From contig JAFGEY010000217.1 of NCBI GenBank assembly GCA_016931365.1, positions 1-64,000 of the forward strand: a stretch of 64,000 bases of DNA, read 5' to 3'. A program made the position numbers and the translations under genes. The notes under the pieces were generated by a model, which searched no databases, was not told where the DNA came from, and worked only from the letters and a program-made list of their open reading frames with translations. Shown in pieces: positions 49,877 to 56,946 of the stretch. Source of the DNA: Anaerolineae bacterium (GTDB lineage: Bacteria > Chloroflexota > Anaerolineae > JAFGEY01). The stretch's first letter is position 1. Every line of letters starts with the position of its first letter.

Positions 49877-49916
49877 AGACCCTAAAGGTCTTGGAGACCT
49901 TTAGGGTCTACTTTTT
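49877..49916. terminator. Bidirectional terminator-like palindrome
   Basis: AGACCCTAAAGGTCT (49877-49891) pairs perfectly with AGACCTTTAGGGTCT (49895-49909), loop TGG, followed by TTTTT on the plus strand. It lies between converging genes and contains the stop codon (49901-49903) of the EamA gene. Confidence 0.75.
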
Positions 49917-50854
49917 CTTCGATATAGCCGCAAAAAAACGACGCCAAACAAGATCAGCAAACCGCCGCCGATCTGCGGGCCATTCAGGCGCTCGCCGAGC
50001 AGAAAATAAGCGATCACGGCGGTAAACGCGGGTTCTGAGGTAGCGATCAGGTTGGCGACGCTGGAAGGCAGGTAGCTCAGGCTCACGTTGTACAGCCCGA
50101 AGCCGGCGACCGTCGGCCCCGCCGCCAGCAAAAACAAAACGCACCAGCCGTCGATCGCCCTGCCCAGCCAGAACAGATCGGTGGGGCGCGTCGACGAGCC
50201 GGGCAGCAAATTGAAAGACAGCAAAAAGAGGCTGGCAAACCCAAACGTGTACAGCAACGTCGTCCAGGGATTCAAGCCGCGTTGCGAGGCCGAACGCCCC
50301 ATCAGGCTGTAGGCGGCGTAACTCAGCCCGGAAAATGCCCCGACCAGAATGCCGGACAGCGCGCCAGTCGGGTCAGTGTGCCGAAATGTCGGGCCTGACA
50401 CGCCCGAAACCAGCACGCAGCCACCCAGGCTGAGCGCGACCGCTACAAGCTTGACCCAATCCAGGCGTTCCTTGAGCAGCCACCAGCCCAGCAGCGCCGT
50501 GAACGCGGCCGAGCAATATACCAGCACCGTGGCGATCGCGGCCCCGTTCAAGGCGACCGAGAGCGTCCACAAAACGTTAAAAATAGAGAGAATCAGGCCA
50601 TAAGCAAGCAGGTAGAGCAAGTGCCGGCGCTCCACGCGCAGCAGACCGGGACGAAACAATCCCAGCGCGGGCAGCAAAGTGAGAACCACCAAGATATCGC
50701 GCCAAAAGGCCAGCACCAGCGGAGGAATGTGATAGACCTGGGTCAAATAGCGAATAAAGATCGCCGTGGTCGACAGGAATGCCGCGCTGATCAGCGCGAT
50801 CATATACCCACGGGCGAGGTTCGAACCGGCGGCCGAGTGTGATAAGGGCGTCAT
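49901..50854 (-). CDS. EamA/DMT-family transporter
   Basis: 317 residues from the ATG with GGAG seven bases upstream; longer starts lack a site. Ten hydrophobic segments in two homologous halves, with the EamA signatures SAAFLSTTAIFIRYLTQVY, SAAFTALLGWWLLKERLDW in half one and SEPAFTAVIAYFLLGERLNG in half two. Drug/metabolite superfamily exporters move amino acids, nucleosides or other small molecules; the substrate is unknown. The last few codons and the stop are formed by a palindromic repeat, so the original C-terminus was probably different. Confidence 0.85.
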   Translation of the reverse strand: MTPLSHSAAGSNLARGYMIALISAAFLSTTAIFIRYLTQVYHIPPLVLAFWRDILVVLTLLPALGLFRPGLLRVERRHLLYLLAYGLILSIFNVLWTLSVALNGAAIATVLVYCSAAFTALLGWWLLKERLDWVKLVAVALSLGGCVLVSGVSGPTFRHTDPTGALSGILVGAFSGLSYAAYSLMGRSASQRGLNPWTTLLYTFGFASLFLLSFNLLPGSSTRPTDLFWLGRAIDGWCVLFLLAAGPTVAGFGLYNVSLSYLPSSVANLIATSEPAFTAVIAYFLLGERLNGPQIGGGLLILFGVVFLRLYRRKSRP

Positions 50855-50901
50855 TTTCTGCTCCGTTTTCGACATGGGTGTGCTGCCGTATGCCCATCCG
50901 A

Positions 50902-51753
50902 TCAAGCCGGCAGCAGGCAATCGGCATGCTGCACTGTGCGAGCAGGCACCAGCCGGCTCATATCGACCAACGACAGGCCGCAGGCATCGGCCATCGCCAA
51001 CCCTTCGCGCATATTGGCCACAATGTCTTCCGGACGGTGAGCATCCGAGTTGACGATCACAGGCACGTCATACCCGGCGGCGAGTTTCCAGAAAGACAGC
51101 CAGGGGTATTGGCGTCGCGGCCCATCCGGCGTATCGATCACAGGCTTGCGCAGGCCGTAGCCATTGATTTCTAGCGGCATTTTGAACGCTTCTGCCGCCC
51201 GCAGGATGTCGTGCGCGCAGGCGACGGCGTTGGCATCCCAACGCAAATAAGCGTTGCCGAACAGATCGGGATGGGCAATAAAGGCGAACAATCCGCAGGC
51301 CATCGATTCGATCACGTAACTTGCGTAAGCCTGCAGCGTAGACAGGTCGGTCGTGCCGTCGTACACATTGGCCCACGCACCGCGATACGGGAAATAATGC
51401 GCCCCACCGATCAAAAAGTCGAAGCCCAGTTCACCCAGCAAGGTGTCTCGATAAAAAGAAACGTATTCGGCTGCGTATTCGCACTCCATCCCCTTCAGGA
51501 TGACCAGTTCGGGATGGGCGTCGCGGGCAGCGTCGATCTCGTCGTTATAGGCGCGCAGTTCAGAGAAATCCATGCGCACGTTGATCCAGCGATTGTCGGG
51601 CAAAGGCGTGTGATCCGAGATGCCGAGTATGGCCAGCCCCCGATCGATGGCGGCGCGGGCGTAATCGACGACGGCACCGGTGGCATGTTTACAGCGACGG
51701 GTGTGTGTGTGCAGGTTGCAGGTGATAGAGCATGGAAGACAAGTTGTAGACAT
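50902..51753 (-). CDS. PHP-domain phosphoesterase (histidinol-phosphatase-like)
   Basis: 283 residues. The metal-binding motifs of PHP proteins are complete: NLHTHTRRCKHA, GISDHTPLPD, LKGMECEYAAEY, GGAHYFPYRG, FIAHPDLFGNAY and VNSDAHRPEDI. Members of this length include HisK-type histidinol phosphatases and other phosphoesterases. No his gene is nearby, so the substrate is open. The start ATG has only a weak ribosome binding site. Confidence 0.8.
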   Translation of the reverse strand: MSTTCLPCSITCNLHTHTRRCKHATGAVVDYARAAIDRGLAILGISDHTPLPDNRWINVRMDFSELRAYNDEIDAARDAHPELVILKGMECEYAAEYVSFYRDTLLGELGFDFLIGGAHYFPYRGAWANVYDGTTDLSTLQAYASYVIESMACGLFAFIAHPDLFGNAYLRWDANAVACAHDILRAAEAFKMPLEINGYGLRKPVIDTPDGPRRQYPWLSFWKLAAGYDVPVIVNSDAHRPEDIVANMREGLAMADACGLSLVDMSRLVPARTVQHADCLLPA

Positions 51754-51896
51754 CAAATTTTCTTTCTTATCATAGATTTATTTTGACTTTTTCTCGATAG
51801 CATACGAGAAAGAGAAAGATACCACTAGAAACCCAAAGTGTCAAGATGCGACGATCAGATCGCCCTTTGCCGGCCTGACAAAGTACCAAGCCTTTT

Positions 51897-51925
51897 TTGA
51901 CTTTGTTCTGGTTTGCGTGTATCCT
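51897..51925 (+). promoter_or_regulatory. Promoter of obgE
   Basis: TTGACT (51897-51902), 17 bases and TATCCT (51920-51925) lie 30 bases before the obgE start. Confidence 0.65.
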
Positions 51926-51954
51926 TGTACCGATATGAATTGGAGGAATGAACA

Positions 51955-53223
51955 GTGTTTTTTGATGAGGCTAAAATTCACGTCAAGGCCGGCAACGGTG
52001 GAAACGGCTGCGTTGCCTTTAGGCGTGAAAAGTATATACCTTTTGGGGGGCCCTCAGGCGGCAATGGGGGCAAGGGCGGCGATGTCTATGTCCGCGCCGT
52101 GAGAAACCGGAATACACTGCTTGCTTTTGAGCACGAAAATCTCTTTAAGGCCGAAAACGGCCAGAGCGGGCGCGGCAAAGACCTCTATGGACGAACAGGC
52201 GAATCAGTGATCATCAAAGTACCGCTGGGCACGGTGATCCGCGATGCACAAACCGGAGCCATACTTGCAGACCTGCTTGAAGAAGGGCAAGAAGCGCGCG
52301 TTGCCCAGGGAGGGCGCGGCGGGCGCGGAAACGCCGCGTTTGCTACGCCGACCAACCAGGCGCCGCGCATCTCGGAAAAAGGCGAACCGGGAGAGGAACA
52401 TTGGCTGGCGTTAGAACTCAAGTTGATCGCCGATGTGGGGTTGATCGGTATGCCCAACGCGGGCAAATCGACGCTGCTGGCGGCGGTCAGTGCGGCGCGT
52501 CCCAAGATCGCGCCGTATCCCTTTACCACGCTCCAGCCCAACCTGGGCGTAGTCCCTCTGGACTGGGACACTTCGCTTGTGGTGGCCGATCTACCTGGAT
52601 TGATCGAAGGGGCCAGCCAGGGGGTAGGGTTGGGCCACAAGTTCTTGCGACACATCGAGCGCACGCGGCTGCTGGTCCATTTGCTGGATGGCACCTCTGG
52701 CGATCCGCTGTCCGACCTGGACATGATCGACCGAGAATTAGCGTTGTTCAGTCCCAAATTGTCTGAAAAACCTCAAATTGTCGTTTTCAACAAGATAGAT
52801 GTGACCAACGTGCGCGAGGTCTGGCCGTTGGTCAAAGAGATGCTTGTCGAGCGAGGCCTCGAACCGATGTGCATTTCGGCGGCAACAGGAGAAGGGGTCA
52901 AGGAACTGATCCATCGCGTTGCCCACGAGTTGGAAGAGCTGCCCGCCGAAGTCTGGGCTGAAACCGTCGAGCCAGCACCTGATGTGGATGAAAAGGTGTT
53001 TACCATCGCGCAGACCGAAGAGGGTTGGCGTGTGCGCGGAATTGCCATCGAACGCGCGGCAGCGATGACCAACTGGGATCAAGATGAAAGCGCGGCGCGA
53101 TTCCAGCGCATTCTCGAAGGGATGGGGATCACGATGGCCTTGCGCGAGGCCGGCGTCGAAGAAGGGGATACGGTGTTCATTGGTCAATCTGAGCTGATCT
53201 GGGGGTGGGAGCAGCTTGCATAG
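51955..53223 (+). CDS. obgE: GTPase Obg/CgtA
   Basis: 422 residues from GTG with TTGGAGG eight bases upstream. Domains: the glycine-rich Obg fold (KAGNGGNGCVAFRREKYIPF; GGPSGGNGGKGGDVYV) to about residue 158; the G domain with GMPNAGKSTLL (G1), the FTTLQPN switch (G2), DLPGLIEGA (G3), NKID (G4) and SAATGEG (G5); and a C-terminal OCT domain, as found in Gram-positive-type Obg proteins. Obg assists assembly of the 50S ribosomal subunit and links it to the stringent response. Confidence 0.95.
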   Translation: MFFDEAKIHVKAGNGGNGCVAFRREKYIPFGGPSGGNGGKGGDVYVRAVRNRNTLLAFEHENLFKAENGQSGRGKDLYGRTGESVIIKVPLGTVIRDAQTGAILADLLEEGQEARVAQGGRGGRGNAAFATPTNQAPRISEKGEPGEEHWLALELKLIADVGLIGMPNAGKSTLLAAVSAARPKIAPYPFTTLQPNLGVVPLDWDTSLVVADLPGLIEGASQGVGLGHKFLRHIERTRLLVHLLDGTSGDPLSDLDMIDRELALFSPKLSEKPQIVVFNKIDVTNVREVWPLVKEMLVERGLEPMCISAATGEGVKELIHRVAHELEELPAEVWAETVEPAPDVDEKVFTIAQTEEGWRVRGIAIERAAAMTNWDQDESAARFQRILEGMGITMALREAGVEEGDTVFIGQSELIWGWEQLA

Positions 53224-53239
53224 AAATTTGGGAGTGTAT

Positions 53240-53268
53240 TTGACAACTTGATCGGATGACCTTATAAT
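53240..53268 (+). promoter_or_regulatory. Consensus sigma-70 promoter of the aldolase gene
   Basis: TTGACA (53240-53245) and TATAAT (53263-53268) with a 17-base spacer: both hexamers are perfect, which predicts strong expression. Confidence 0.9.
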
Positions 53269-53306
53269 GCTCACATTGTTCGATCTATTTATCTAGGAGG
53301 ATACAT

Positions 53307-54224
53307 ATGCCACTGGTAACAACAAAACAAATGCTCCAGGCAGCCATGGAAGGACACTTTGCCGTCGGCGCGTTCAATGCCAACAACATGGAAATGGTTC
53401 AGGCCATCGTCGAGGCGGCAACCGAAGAGCGCGCGCCGGTGATCTTGCAGGTCAGCCAGGGGGCGATCCGCTATGCGGGGATGCCTTTTGCCGCCGGGAT
53501 GGTCAAGATCGCAGCGCAGAACACCGATATCCCCGTCGCCCTGCACCTCGATCACGGCACCGACTTTGAACAGAACGTGCTCTGCCTGCGCGAGGGATTT
53601 ACTTCGTTGATGTTTGACGGATCGGCCCTGCCGCTGGAAGAAAACATTGCCATCACCAAGCGCGTTTGCGACATCGCCCACATTTGCGGCATCCCCGTCG
53701 AAGCCGAACTGGGCAAGGTGCTCAAGCGCGGCGCGACGCCGGAAGAGATCGATGATGCAATGGCCAAACCTGAGGACGCCCGACGCTTTATCGCCCAAAC
53801 CGGCGCCAACTCGCTGGCCGTGGCCATCGGCTCGGTGCACGCCCTGCTCTCACGTGCCGCTGGCTTGGACATCGAGCGCCTGAAGGCGATCCATGTGGCG
53901 ATCCCGGAGACACCCCTGGTGCTGCATGGCTCATCCGGCGTTTTGGAAGACAGTGTCGTCGAAGCGATGAATTACGGCATTGCCAAGATCAACGTTGCCA
54001 CCTACCTGTCGCAGGCATTCACTTTTTCAATGTTTGAGCATCTCAAGGCCAATTCCACCGACGAGGATCCGCGCAAGCATCTCGCTGCCGGTCGCGAAGC
54101 GGCCAAAGAGCGCGTGCGCGAAAAGATTCGCCTGTTCCGCTCCAATGGTACTGTGACCAGCGGCGGCTCATTCAAGAGTATGTCCACTCAGCACCGCGTC
54201 GCCGACATCGGCGAACCGGAATAA
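53307..54224 (+). CDS. fba: Class II fructose-bisphosphate aldolase
   Basis: 305 residues; ATG with AGGAGG upstream. Zinc-dependent class II motifs: AVGAFNANNMEMVQAIVEAA, VALHLDHGTDFEQNVLC (metal His and catalytic Asp), AELGKV, LVLHGSSGV and GIAKINVATYLSQ. It cleaves fructose-1,6-bisphosphate (or tagatose-bisphosphate) into triose phosphates. The perfect promoter and two terminators agree with a highly expressed single gene. Confidence 0.9.
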   Translation: MPLVTTKQMLQAAMEGHFAVGAFNANNMEMVQAIVEAATEERAPVILQVSQGAIRYAGMPFAAGMVKIAAQNTDIPVALHLDHGTDFEQNVLCLREGFTSLMFDGSALPLEENIAITKRVCDIAHICGIPVEAELGKVLKRGATPEEIDDAMAKPEDARRFIAQTGANSLAVAIGSVHALLSRAAGLDIERLKAIHVAIPETPLVLHGSSGVLEDSVVEAMNYGIAKINVATYLSQAFTFSMFEHLKANSTDEDPRKHLAAGREAAKERVREKIRLFRSNGTVTSGGSFKSMSTQHRVADIGEPE

Positions 54225-54242
54225 AACGCGACATCCATTCAG

Positions 54243-54272
54243 GGAAGGGGACCAACCCTTCCTTGAGCTTTT
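54243..54272 (+). terminator. Terminator after fba
   Basis: GGAAGGG (54243-54249) pairs with CCCTTCC (54256-54262), followed by TTGAGCTTTT; 18 bases after the stop. Confidence 0.6.
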
Positions 54273-54307
54273 CCCGCATATATCCAGCGAAGCAACAGTC
54301 GAGTGGT

Positions 54308-54343
54308 AGAAACCAGGTTTTTGTTAAAAACCTGGTTTCTTTT
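54308..54343 (+). terminator. Second hairpin with T-run after fba (repetitive palindrome)
   Basis: AGAAACCAGGTTTTT (54308-54322) pairs perfectly with AAAAACCTGGTTTCT (54326-54340), loop GTT, then TTT. The 15-pair symmetrical arms look like a repeat-family palindrome used as a terminator. Confidence 0.75.
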
Positions 54344-54352
54344 GCCGAGTCA

Positions 54353-54381
54353 TTGACCCTGCTTGCCAACTATGCTATAAT
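54353..54381 (+). promoter_or_regulatory. Promoter of the envelope gene pair
   Basis: TTGACC (54353-54358), 17 bases and TATAAT (54376-54381), about 70 bases before the gene at 54454. Confidence 0.8.
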
Positions 54382-54453
54382 GATAGTGCCTCAGACAGGT
54401 CGGCCGAGTTTTTCTTGTCAAGCAATCCAGAGTACGACCACAAGGGGGAATTC

Positions 54454-55032
54454 ATGAGCGAACAAAAGACAATCAAACCACCGTCCGTCGATCCGGCGAC
54501 TCAGGCTCCAATTTCCACCCAACCTCTTATTTCCAAGAAAACGCGCACGACGACCATCATTGTCAGCGTGCTTGTCGTGCTTGTGGTGCTCGCCGTTCTC
54601 ATCGGATTGGGTTATTTGTTATTTGCTTCGTACGATTGGGCGACGGATGGCACCGTTCCGGTGACGGTTCGCCTGCGCGACATTGCCTTTATTGTGATGG
54701 CCCTTGAGACGTTAGTCTTGATGGTCTTGGTATTGATCGTCATTGTCTTGCTGGTAGTTTTGGTGGTGCTCATTTACGACCGGGTGATCCCCATCCTGGA
54801 ACAATTGAACAAGGCGATCAACACGGTGGTCGAAACGACGCATACCGTGCGCGGCACGACAACCTTTGTCAGCGAAAAAGTGGTCACACCCTTTATCGAA
54901 GTGTCGAGCCTGGCGGCGGGCATCACGCGCATTCTAAAGGGGATTTTCGACCTCGTGCCGCGCCCGCACAAGTCGGTTCAGGTAAAAGCGGTTCAAGCAG
55001 ATGAGGGGGAAACGACCTCCAAATCATCGTAA
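54454..55032 (+). CDS. Membrane protein with two helices, upstream partner of YtxH
   Basis: 192 residues from the ATG with AGGGGGAA upstream. A Pro/Thr-rich N-terminus is followed by two hydrophobic helices (about residues 30-54 and 80-108); the second continues into an amphipathic stretch (ILEQLNKAINTVVETTHTVR; FVSEKVVTPFIEVSSLAAGI) that recalls DUF948/YtxG-like proteins. YtxG and YtxH are adjacent general-stress genes in Bacillus, and here a YtxH-like gene follows after 35 bases. The function is unknown. Confidence 0.6.
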   Translation: MSEQKTIKPPSVDPATQAPISTQPLISKKTRTTTIIVSVLVVLVVLAVLIGLGYLLFASYDWATDGTVPVTVRLRDIAFIVMALETLVLMVLVLIVIVLLVVLVVLIYDRVIPILEQLNKAINTVVETTHTVRGTTTFVSEKVVTPFIEVSSLAAGITRILKGIFDLVPRPHKSVQVKAVQADEGETTSKSS

Positions 55033-55067
55033 ATATATACAGATTTTTCAGAAAGGAGTTCTTTGCG

Positions 55068-55400
55068 ATGGGTAAAAAAGAAGAAGCTGGTGCCTTTTTC
55101 ACAGGGTTTTTGGTTGGCGGACTGATCGGCGCGGCGACAGCACTGCTCCTGGCCCCGCAGTCGGGCGAAGAAACCCGCATGCAGATCCATGACAAGAGCA
55201 TCGAGCTAAAGGAAAAAGCCGAGGTGACTTACGCTGAGACGCAGAAAAAACTTGAGGCCACAACCGCTGACTTGCAGAAAAAATTTGAAGAACTCAAAGC
55301 CGAAGCGCAGAAAAAGTTCGAAGAACTGTCAGCACAGGTGCAAAAGGCTGTCAAAAAGGCCGAAGACACAGAAATGGCCGCAGAGTCAGACGAAGCGTAA
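55068..55400 (+). CDS. YtxH-like membrane protein
   Basis: 110 residues; ATG with AAAGGAG upstream. The YtxH signature is present: FFTGFLVGGLIGAATALLLA then PQSGEETR, followed by a coiled coil (about 45-100) made of degenerate repeats of the form QKKFEELKAEA. The family is a small cell-envelope protein group linked to general stress in Firmicutes. A terminator follows. Confidence 0.8.
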   Translation: MGKKEEAGAFFTGFLVGGLIGAATALLLAPQSGEETRMQIHDKSIELKEKAEVTYAETQKKLEATTADLQKKFEELKAEAQKKFEELSAQVQKAVKKAEDTEMAAESDEA

Positions 55401-55422
55401 CAGCGCGTCTTCTGCACAGTCT

Positions 55423-55457
55423 AGAGGGGTGTTCCTATCAGGGGCACCTCTTTTTTT
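55423..55457 (+). terminator. Terminator after the YtxH-like gene
   Basis: AGAGGGGTG (55423-55431) pairs imperfectly with CACCTCT (55445-55451) and runs into TTTTTTT. Confidence 0.7.
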
Positions 55458-55494
55458 ATCTCACGCTCCACCTGGGGTTGGCTTAAAAAACAAG

Positions 55495-55520
55495 GGGGCG
55501 ACGGCCGGCACCGTCGCCCC
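55495..55520. repeat. Perfect intergenic palindrome
   Basis: GGGGCGACGG (55495-55504) pairs with CCGTCGCCCC (55511-55520). The core GGGGCGA is shared with the ~104 bp TIR elements, but this copy has no long interior. Confidence 0.7.
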
Positions 55521-55599
55521 ACATATAGAGGAAAGGAGTGAAAATCCTGCCTATAAAAACATCTGGAGGCGCAATTGGTTGCGCCGATTGGTCGATTTG

Positions 55600-55629
55600 T
55601 TGGACATTGGCTCAAATGTGTTGTAAAAT
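55600..55629 (+). promoter_or_regulatory. Putative promoter of the binding-protein gene
   Basis: TTGGAC (55600-55605), an 18-base spacer and TAAAAT (55624-55629), 42 bases before the gene at 55672. Confidence 0.5.
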
Positions 55630-55671
55630 GCACAAGTATCGAGTATTGATCTGCGCAGGGAGGAAGGGAAA

Positions 55672-56910
55672 ATGGTGCTAAAGCGATACCGCAAGCCGTT
55701 CGTGTGGATTGTCTCGATCGCGCTTGTCTTGCTTGCCGGAGCCGGAGGCTGTGCCAAGGCCACACCGACCCCCGAACCGGTGATGATTTCTTTTGCTTTT
55801 TCCAACTCGGATACCGAATATTACCAGCGCATATTGCAAAAGTTCAACGAGGTGTATCCGTACATCACGGTCAATTTACAGCCCAGGCGTGGCGATATGC
55901 TGGGCGGGATTGGGCCGGGTAATGCCGATGTATTCATCTCGTCTCAATTTGCCCAAGCCTGGCTTAAAGAGCAGGGCAATATCCTCGACCTGACTCCCTT
56001 GACCGAACAAGATAAAGCCTTTAGCTTGAGTGATTTTTATCCCGGCACGCTGGGGTTGTACAGCAGCAAAGGCCAGATTTGGGGCATTCCCGCCGGAGTC
56101 GACTTGATGGTCATTTATTACAACCAGGACCTGTTCGACCAATACGGTGTCGAATACCCACGCACCGGCTGGACCTGGAACGATTTTCTATCTACGGCGA
56201 TGATGCTGCGCGACCCGGAGGCCAATGTTTTTGGCTATACCCCCAATTATGGTGCGTTCGATGCACTGGTGTTCATCTATCAGCACGGCGGGCGCATTTT
56301 TGACGATCTGCAAACGCCCACACGCACCACTTTTGACGATCCGCTCACGATCGAAGCGCTCGAATGGTATGCCAGCCTGATCTACGATACCAACGTGAGT
56401 CCGACACCGGAACAGATGCGCGAAGCGTTCAGCTCAAACAGCGACCCGCGGATTGGCGTGCAGTTGGGCCACATCGGGATGTGGTCTGGGCTGTTGTCCG
56501 AGCGCAATTCGACCTGGATGAAGGATTTGCGGGTGGGTATGGTGCCGATGCCCGTCGACAAACAGGCGGCAACGATGACCCTGATTGAAGGTTATTTTGT
56601 CTCTTCACAGACGCAGCACATCGATGCGTGCTGGAAGTGGATTTCCTTTTTGAGCCAGCAGTTCCCAGAACGTACGATCCCGGTGCGTGAATCATTGCTC
56701 GAATCCGACGAGTATGAAACCAAGGCTGGCAGCATCCTGGCCAACATTGCCCGCATATCCATGCGCGACGCCTTGCTGCTTTCTTCCGAGTTGGCTCAGT
56801 TTGAAGAGGCGTTGAACGTCTTTAACCAGGCCTATGAGGCCATCATGGCTGGCACATCGTCGCCGCAGGAGGCGATGACCCGGGCACAGCAAGAATCAAA
56901 ATTAAAGTGA
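55672..56910 (+). CDS. Extracellular sugar-type substrate-binding lipoprotein (family 1)
   Basis: 412 residues; ATG with GGAGGAAGGG upstream. The signal ends in GAGGC (lipobox Cys about 27). SBP family 1 features: YYQRILQKFNEVYPYITVNL, NADVFISSQFAQAWLKEQG, VDLMVIYYNQDLFDQYGVEY and GWTWNDFLSTAMMLRD. It would bind a sugar or similar solute for an ABC importer, but the genes for permeases and ATPase are absent from the window; instead a signalling gene follows after 36 bases, so it may serve as a sensor component. Confidence 0.8.
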   Translation: MVLKRYRKPFVWIVSIALVLLAGAGGCAKATPTPEPVMISFAFSNSDTEYYQRILQKFNEVYPYITVNLQPRRGDMLGGIGPGNADVFISSQFAQAWLKEQGNILDLTPLTEQDKAFSLSDFYPGTLGLYSSKGQIWGIPAGVDLMVIYYNQDLFDQYGVEYPRTGWTWNDFLSTAMMLRDPEANVFGYTPNYGAFDALVFIYQHGGRIFDDLQTPTRTTFDDPLTIEALEWYASLIYDTNVSPTPEQMREAFSSNSDPRIGVQLGHIGMWSGLLSERNSTWMKDLRVGMVPMPVDKQAATMTLIEGYFVSSQTQHIDACWKWISFLSQQFPERTIPVRESLLESDEYETKAGSILANIARISMRDALLLSSELAQFEEALNVFNQAYEAIMAGTSSPQEAMTRAQQESKLK

Positions 56911-56946
56911 ACTGACGCATCAGAGTTGGCCTATTGGAGGATCAAT

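Noticed and set aside
55068..55400. Coiled-coil repeats as a CRISPR or minisatellite signal
   Set aside because: The repeated bases encode the degenerate QKKFEEL repeats of a YtxH-like protein and are not regularly spaced repeats with unique spacers.
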